Notes under the pieces: generated by a model
What the model saw: only the letters and a program-made list of their open reading frames with translations
Told to the model about the DNA's origin: nothing
The model's database searches: none
Shown: positions 59,607 through 64,000 of the stretch, in pieces
Numbering within the stretch: the first letter of the stretch is position 1
How the letters are laid out: each line of letters begins with the position of its first letter
Position numbers and translations under genes: made by a program
Source of the DNA: Pseudorhodobacter antarcticus
GTDB lineage: Bacteria; Pseudomonadota; Alphaproteobacteria; Rhodobacterales; Rhodobacteraceae
Direction of reading: 5' to 3'
Assembly (NCBI GenBank): GCA_945862435.1
Contig: CAMAXX010000006.1
Coordinates: 1-64,000 of the forward strand
Length of the DNA stretch: 64,000 bases

Positions 59607-60429
59607 TGGCGCTGCTGATCCTGCGATGATGGGTCACATCGCCGCCCCCCGCTGCGGCAATGCGCTGGATGCAATCCGTGATAACTTCATATGCAACGGA
59701 CATCGTATGCCCGTTGGCATGGATCAGCCGTGCCCCATCCACCACTAGCCCCACATGCCCGTTCCAAAAGATCAGATCACCGCGCCGCCACGGACTGCCT
59801 GCCGCATCCGTGCCCAGTGATTGTTGTAGATCGCTGTCGGCTGGGGCGAAAACCCCCGATGCCAGCAACGCCGCCTGCACCAGCCCCGAACAATCTATCC
59901 CCGCTGCCGAATTGCCGCCCCATAGGTAAGGCACGCCCAGAAACATCTCGGCAGTCGTCACGGGGTCGGGCAAGCTATGACGCAAGGCGCGCAGGTGGGG
60001 CAATGGCACAAAGCCCTGCGGCGTTTGTGCAAAATTCCCTTGCGTGCCCAGAACCTGCACATTCGCGCCAAATGGCAGGGCATGCTGGGGCGGCGATTGC
60101 ACGCGCGGCTTTGGGTAGAGATGCGATGAAAGCCCGAAAACCCAATGGGTTGCTGCCGTGGCGGGGCGCAGACCCTGTGCCAAGACCCAGCCGCAATAGC
60201 CATCTTTGCGCGCAAAGCCAAAGGCGTAATCTGCCGCGCGGTCGATCACACAAAACCCCTCACCATAAACCAACTGGCGGTCTAACGCGCCATCTGGCGC
60301 TGCCAGTAAATCGGCCAAGGGAGCTGCAATTTCGCACGCCTCACCATCTGTCAGCGGCACATCGACCTGCCCGCGCAAACTGCTATGGGCGAGGCGGGGC
60401 GTGACGGGGTAGAGGCGGCGGTCTGTCAT
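59596..60429 (-). CDS. NlpC/P60 family peptidase with SH3-like domains
   Basis: A 277-residue C40 peptidase. Residues 20-145 look like bacterial SH3-type domains (CGWVLAQGLRPAT; VQVLGTQGNFAQT). The NlpC/P60 domain follows with catalytic Cys in GIDCSGLVQAALL, His in NGHVGLVVDG and the third residue in HANGH. It probably cleaves cell-wall peptides after D-Glu. No signal peptide is seen, so it resembles the cytoplasmic dipeptidyl-peptidase VI/YkfC-like group. It overlaps the aminopeptidase gene by 4 bp; together they could recycle wall peptides. Confidence 0.87.
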   Translation of the reverse strand: MTDRRLYPVTPRLAHSSLRGQVDVPLTDGEACEIAAPLADLLAAPDGALDRQLVYGEGFCVIDRAADYAFGFARKDGYCGWVLAQGLRPATAATHWVFGLSSHLYPKPRVQSPPQHALPFGANVQVLGTQGNFAQTPQGFVPLPHLRALRHSLPDPVTTAEMFLGVPYLWGGNSAAGIDCSGLVQAALLASGVFAPADSDLQQSLGTDAAGSPWRRGDLIFWNGHVGLVVDGARLIHANGHTMSVAYEVITDCIQRIAAAGGGDVTHHRRISSAINQ

Positions 60430-61823
60430 AGGCCCAGCATCTGCGGCAGAGCGGTTAAGATTGCCCGCGCGCCCATGCCAGCGCCGCCTTTGGGGCGGGC
60501 GGGCAGGTCGCTGGGTGAATGCCCATAAATGTCAAAATGCATGTAACGCGGATGCGCGGCAAAACGGCGCAAGAACAGCGCTGCCGTGATTGCACCCGCA
60601 AAACCATCCGATGGTGCATTGTCCAGATCAGCAATGGAGGGTTCGATCGCGGCCTCATAGGGCGTATGAAAGGGCAGCCGCCAAACAGGGTCAAATCCCG
60701 CAGAAGCCCCCGCCTCTAGCGCCGCAGCCATGCCAGCATCATCGCAGAAATAGGGGGCAAGGTCTGGCCCAACCGCCACCCGCGCAGCGCCTGTGAGCGT
60801 GGCCATTGAAATAATCGCATCGGTTGGCGCTTCGTTTGCCAGCGCCAAAGCGTCGGCCAAAATCAACCTGCCCTCGGCATCGGTGTTATTCACCTCAACT
60901 GTCAGGCCCTTGCGCGAGTGCAAAATATCGCGCGGTCGCATTGCATCACCCGAAATGGCGTTTTCCACGGCGGGCACCAGAACGCGCATGCGCAGGGGCA
61001 AGTTTAGCGCCATGATCATTTGCGCCAACCCCATGACTGTGGCCGCGCCGCCCATATCTTTTTTCATCAAAAGCATGCCCGTGGCCGGTTTAATATCCAG
61101 CCCGCCCGTATCAAAACACACTCCCTTGCCGACCAGTGTCAGATGCGGGCCTGTGCTGCCCCAAGTCATTTCCAAAAGACGTGGCGCGCGGCCTGTGCCT
61201 GCCGCGCGCCCAACGGCATGAATCATGGGAAAGTTCTGTGTCAACAAATCATCGCCGATAATCGCGCTGGCCTTAGCGCCAAATTCATCCGCCAGCCCCA
61301 TGAATGCCGCCTGCAATTCGGCGGGGCCCATATCGGATGCGGGGGTGTTGATTAGATCGCGGGTTAGAAATTCGCCCTGCGCCATGGCCAACAGAACCTT
61401 TGCGCGGGCGGGATTAGGCGGCTTGATTTGAGCTAGTTCTGCGGACTTAGCGCCAGTTCGGTAGCGATCAAACCGATAGGATGCCAGCAAAAATCCCAAA
61501 GCCGCCTCTTCGGCCTGCGCATCGGTCAAATCGGCCGCTAAATGCCATGGCCCTGTGGGCAAAGCAGGCAAACATTTGGCCAAGCCAAATCGGCTGCGCG
61601 CCCGCGCGTTCTGGGTGCCAAAGCCCAGAACTGCGCGCATTACTTCGCCAGTAGCGGTATCAGGGAGCAGCCGAATATCGCCCAACGTTGCGGTGAATCC
61701 AGTGGTTTGTAACCAAGTCCGCGTGACCGCAGGCAGGCTTTGCAAAAACTCCTCCAGCCCATCGCTCGTAACAATAGTTATTTGGCGCGAGGGGGCATGA
61801 TCGGGGGCAAAGGCGGCGCGCAT
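60426..61823 (-). CDS. Leucyl aminopeptidase, M17 family
   Basis: A 465-residue cytosol aminopeptidase. The C-terminal catalytic half holds the zinc ligands: GKGVCFDTGGLDIKPATGM, the MKKDMGGAA lysine/Asp region and the signature NTDAEGRLILADAL. It removes N-terminal residues from peptides as a hexamer. It precedes the NlpC/P60 gene with an ATGA overlap, a pairing common in Rhodobacterales. Confidence 0.9.
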   Translation of the reverse strand: MRAAFAPDHAPSRQITIVTSDGLEEFLQSLPAVTRTWLQTTGFTATLGDIRLLPDTATGEVMRAVLGFGTQNARARSRFGLAKCLPALPTGPWHLAADLTDAQAEEAALGFLLASYRFDRYRTGAKSAELAQIKPPNPARAKVLLAMAQGEFLTRDLINTPASDMGPAELQAAFMGLADEFGAKASAIIGDDLLTQNFPMIHAVGRAAGTGRAPRLLEMTWGSTGPHLTLVGKGVCFDTGGLDIKPATGMLLMKKDMGGAATVMGLAQMIMALNLPLRMRVLVPAVENAISGDAMRPRDILHSRKGLTVEVNNTDAEGRLILADALALANEAPTDAIISMATLTGAARVAVGPDLAPYFCDDAGMAAALEAGASAGFDPVWRLPFHTPYEAAIEPSIADLDNAPSDGFAGAITAALFLRRFAAHPRYMHFDIYGHSPSDLPARPKGGAGMGARAILTALPQMLGL

Positions 61824-61886
61824 CGGCTATCCTATCAGCTAGAATTTGCGCCACCCTATCCCATCCGCGCCGCTCTGCAAGCCGCG

Positions 61887-62276
61887 TCAAATCCCGGTCT
61901 GATCTTGCAAGTCTTGATCCAGGGTCAGCGTGCAATCGGCCACGCGCAGCAACCGCGCCCAAACCGCAGCAAATGCGGTGGTATCCCCGCGCTCTAGGCA
62001 GATGGCCAAATCTTGCGCCACCAAAGACAAGGTTTTCAGCCCTAAATTCTGCGCCATCCGATCGAGCCGCTTTAGTCGGCGCAGCAGATCGCCCATTTGA
62101 TGCTGCGCGATTCGTTCGGCCAATTTGGCCATTTGCAGCGCAAGTTCGCCCAAAGCGCGGGCCACCACCTGTTCGGCTGCTTGCGATGACAGATTGCGAT
62201 AAATCGAAGATATCTGTTCAAGATCTAGTCTTGGGTTTTCTTTTGGCTTTAGCGCCAAAACAACTGCCCTGCACAT
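61887..62276 (-). CDS. Small hypothetical helical protein
   Basis: A 129-residue protein I do not recognise. It is mostly predicted helix by eye and rich in Ala, Leu and Arg (LGELALQMAKLAERIAQHQ; LRRLKRLDRMAQNLGL), with no signal peptide. The size and helical pattern recall Hpt-like bundles, but there is no convincing phospho-His motif. The ATG at 62276 lies in a 12-bp direct repeat; the other repeat copy also holds an ATG but meets a stop after two codons. Confidence 0.6.
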   Translation of the reverse strand: MCRAVVLALKPKENPRLDLEQISSIYRNLSSQAAEQVVARALGELALQMAKLAERIAQHQMGDLLRRLKRLDRMAQNLGLKTLSLVAQDLAICLERGDTTAFAAVWARLLRVADCTLTLDQDLQDQTGI

Positions 62277-62297
62277 AGTTTACCCCATAGTTTACAC
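62274..62297. repeat. 12-bp direct repeat at the start of the small helical protein gene
   Basis: CATAGTTTACCC (62274-62285) is followed at once by CATAGTTTACAC (62286-62297), 11 of 12 identical. It overlaps the start codon of the minus-strand gene, so a protein or RNA bound there could affect its translation or transcription. Confidence 0.6.
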
Positions 62298-62413
62298 CCA
62301 TGTCCGATCTTGCGGGCAACGAATGAACAAAAGGTTGATAAGGCATATGGAAATGTGCCCCATTTTCTGCAATTGCAGACAGGCAAGCAGCCAAGCTGAA
62401 CAAGGACGACGCA

Positions 62414-63061
62414 ATGCACCCTTTCAAACCCTTGCCCAGTTATCTGGTACAACGCTTTCAAGGTTGGCGAGCGACCGCTTATACCGACAACAAAGCATGG
62501 TATCGCCGCTTGGCCGACGGGGGCCAGCACCCGCGCGCCATGGTGATTTCCTGCTGCGATAGCCGTGTGCATGTCACGTCTATTTTTGGCGCGGATGAGG
62601 GCGAATTTTTCATCCACCGCAACGTCGCCAACCTAGTGCCGCCGTATAATCCTGACGGAGAATATCACGGCACCTCTGCTGCGGTGGAATATGCGGTAAC
62701 CGGGCTGAAAGTAGCACATATCGTGGTGCTAGGCCATTCCAACTGCGGCGGGGTCAAGGGGTGCCATGATATGTGCATCGGCCATGCCCCAGAACTCGAA
62801 CAAAAATCCAGCTTTGTTGGCCGCTGGATGGATATTCTTCGACCTGGCTTTCAGCGCGTAGCGCATTTGCCAGCCGGCGAAATTCTGCCCGCTTTGGAAA
62901 AACAGGCTGTGCTGACCAGCCTTGAAAACCTGATGAGTTTTCCCTTTATACGAAACGCAGTAGAGGGTGATCTGCTAACGCTGCACGGGCTTTGGACAAA
63001 TACGGGCGAGGGCGAATTGCACCAATACGATGCCGCCCGCGATCAATTCACCGCCATCTAA
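62414..63061 (+). CDS. Beta-class carbonic anhydrase
   Basis: A 215-residue beta-carbonic anhydrase. Zinc ligands and the Asp/Arg dyad are in VISCCDSRV; the His and Cys ligands are in VLGHSNCGGV; FFIHRNVANLVPP is the active-site strand. It interconverts CO2 and bicarbonate in the cytoplasm. The ATG has AAGGACG upstream. An SbtA-type bicarbonate transporter gene begins 50 bp after its stop, suggesting joint handling of inorganic carbon. Confidence 0.92.
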   Translation: MHPFKPLPSYLVQRFQGWRATAYTDNKAWYRRLADGGQHPRAMVISCCDSRVHVTSIFGADEGEFFIHRNVANLVPPYNPDGEYHGTSAAVEYAVTGLKVAHIVVLGHSNCGGVKGCHDMCIGHAPELEQKSSFVGRWMDILRPGFQRVAHLPAGEILPALEKQAVLTSLENLMSFPFIRNAVEGDLLTLHGLWTNTGEGELHQYDAARDQFTAI

Positions 63062-63110
63062 TCTGCGATCCACGATTGACGATCTAACCCTTGGCCCGAA
63101 AGCAAAGACC

Positions 63111-64000
63111 ATGGATTTCTTCGCTCTAGCCGCACAAAACCTAATGACCCCAATGATTTTGTGCTTTGCGCTGGGCCTTGCCGCCGCGCTGGCACGTTCT
63201 GATCTTACCGTGCCCGAGGCGATGGCCAAGGCGATGTCGCTGTATCTGCTGTTTGCCATTGGCTTTAAGGGCGGGGTTTCGGTGGCAAGCCATGGCCTAG
63301 ATGCCAGTCTTGGCCTAAGCCTATTGGTTGGGGTAATCTTGTCCTTCGCCCTGCCCGTCATTGCCTATGCCTTGCTGCGCGCGTTGACGCAGCTTTCGGC
63401 ATTGGATGCCGCCGCCGTATCGGCGCATTATGGCTCGATCTCAATCGTTACCTTCGTGACCGCGACCACCGTTTTGGCGGGCCGCGGGATTGAAGCCGAA
63501 GGCTACATGGTTGCCGTTGCCGCCGCGATGGAAGCGCCAGCAATAGTCTCGGCGCTGTGGCTGGTTGCGCGGTCTGGGGCTGGGCCGCGGATGGATGCGC
63601 GCCTGTGGCGCGAGATTTTGCTGAACGGGTCAATCGTGCTGCTCGTCGGGTCTTTTTTGATTGGCGCTGTCACGGGGGATGGCGGTATGACACGGATTGA
63701 AAGCTTTATCGTCGCTCCGTTCCAAGGCGTGCTTTGCCTGTTCCTTCTGGATATGGGGCTGGTTGCAGGGCGCGGGATGCGCGGGGCCAAGGGCAATTTG
63801 GGGTTTGGCGCTCTGGCATTTGGGGTGCTGATGCCAATGGTCGGGTCCGCTTTTGGCCTTGGCGGCGCACTGATTCTTGGCCTGTCGGTGGGCGGCGCGG
63901 CGTTGATGATGACGCTCGCGGCATCAGCCAGCTATATCGCCGTGCCCGCTGCCATGCGGGTGGCCCTGCCCGAAGCAAACCCAAGCGTCTATCTAACACT
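63111..64000 (+). CDS. SbtA-family sodium-dependent bicarbonate transporter (runs off the right end)
   Basis: A frame open from the ATG at 63111 to the window edge, 296 codons so far. It starts MDFFALAAQNLMTPMILCFALG and contains LYLLFAIGFKGGV, AAVSAHYGSISIVTF and AMEAPAIVSALWL. In SbtA the two halves of five helices each have these blocks, and about 10 hydrophobic segments can be counted here. Family members import bicarbonate with sodium. It is close behind the carbonic anhydrase. Only the last residues should be missing, as SbtA proteins are about 320-370 residues. Confidence 0.85.
   Translation, partial: MDFFALAAQNLMTPMILCFALGLAAALARSDLTVPEAMAKAMSLYLLFAIGFKGGVSVASHGLDASLGLSLLVGVILSFALPVIAYALLRALTQLSALDAAAVSAHYGSISIVTFVTATTVLAGRGIEAEGYMVAVAAAMEAPAIVSALWLVARSGAGPRMDARLWREILLNGSIVLLVGSFLIGAVTGDGGMTRIESFIVAPFQGVLCLFLLDMGLVAGRGMRGAKGNLGFGALAFGVLMPMVGSAFGLGGALILGLSVGGAALMMTLAASASYIAVPAAMRVALPEANPSVYLT

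Noticed and set aside
1..64000. tRNA, rRNA, CRISPR array, transposase or phage genes
   Set aside because: I looked for clover-leaf sequences with TTCGAATC-like loops, regularly spaced repeats and transposase motifs and saw none. A dedicated search could still find a small RNA gene.

Overview
The window looks like chromosome of a marine alphaproteobacterium of the order Rhodobacterales (Roseobacter-like). This rests on gene families and gene order: a Mur-type Fur regulator divergent from sitABCD, nfuA-tsaB-rimI in a row, TauE next to a TIGR02186 protein, DUF2794, an IalB-like protein and a DUF6478-like protein. The sequence is GC-rich, genes are densely packed, and many start codons overlap the previous stop (ATGA, GTGA, TAATG). 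I saw no rRNA, tRNA, CRISPR array, insertion sequence or phage gene.

Layout, left to right. (1) 1-4238, minus strand: a glutamine-synthetase-family ligase, an aldehyde dehydrogenase, an iron alcohol dehydrogenase and the first codons of another gene. This looks like a gamma-glutamylation route for an amine or amino alcohol. (2) 4513-9563, minus strand: five genes, each overlapping the next by 4 bp, for beta-galactoside and galactose use by the De Ley-Doudoroff route: SDR dehydrogenase, KDGal kinase, KDPGal aldolase, lactonase, GH42 beta-galactosidase. No galactonate dehydratase, transporter or repressor lies beside them, and the SDR lacks the catalytic lysine of its YxxxK motif. (3) 9660-16009: a TctDE-like two-component system divergent from a periplasmic binding protein and a tctCBA tricarboxylate transporter, closed by a strong terminator.

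(4) 16179-31448: a large phosphonate (C-P lyase) locus. The transport operon is phnC-phnD1-phnD2-phnE1-phnE2 plus a hexapeptide acyltransferase. PhnF and a divergent PhnM paralogue are on the minus strand. The core is phnGHI-HAD-phnJKLN. It ends with a DUF1045 2H-phosphoesterase-like gene and a canonical phnM. A near-perfect palindrome between phnF and phnG is the likely PhnF operator. Three 11-bp-periodic TGTCAC elements (before phnC, phnM1 and phnM2) look like Pho boxes. No phnP is present, so the DUF1045 protein is a candidate for that step.

(5) 31458-38278, minus strand: a nucleotide-sugar epimerase, a YnjBCD-type ABC importer whose fused permease carries a perfect 12-bp tandem repeat, and a fused TVP38/DedA-flavoprotein reductase. 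(6) 38400-42341: Mur-like regulator and a sitABCD manganese importer. (7) 42408-43984: nfuA, tsaB, rimI. (8) 44158-49735: a BMP-family nucleoside ABC importer with an unusual Ala/Pro-rich tether, and purine nucleoside phosphorylase. (9) 49803-61823: mostly housekeeping and conserved genes: TauE/TIGR02186, dtd, a PfkB sugar kinase, a long-form purC, a fatty acid desaturase, rlmN, ialB-like, asparaginase, DUF2794, NlpC/P60 and leucyl aminopeptidase. (10) 62414-64000: beta-carbonic anhydrase beside an SbtA-type bicarbonate transporter that runs off the end.
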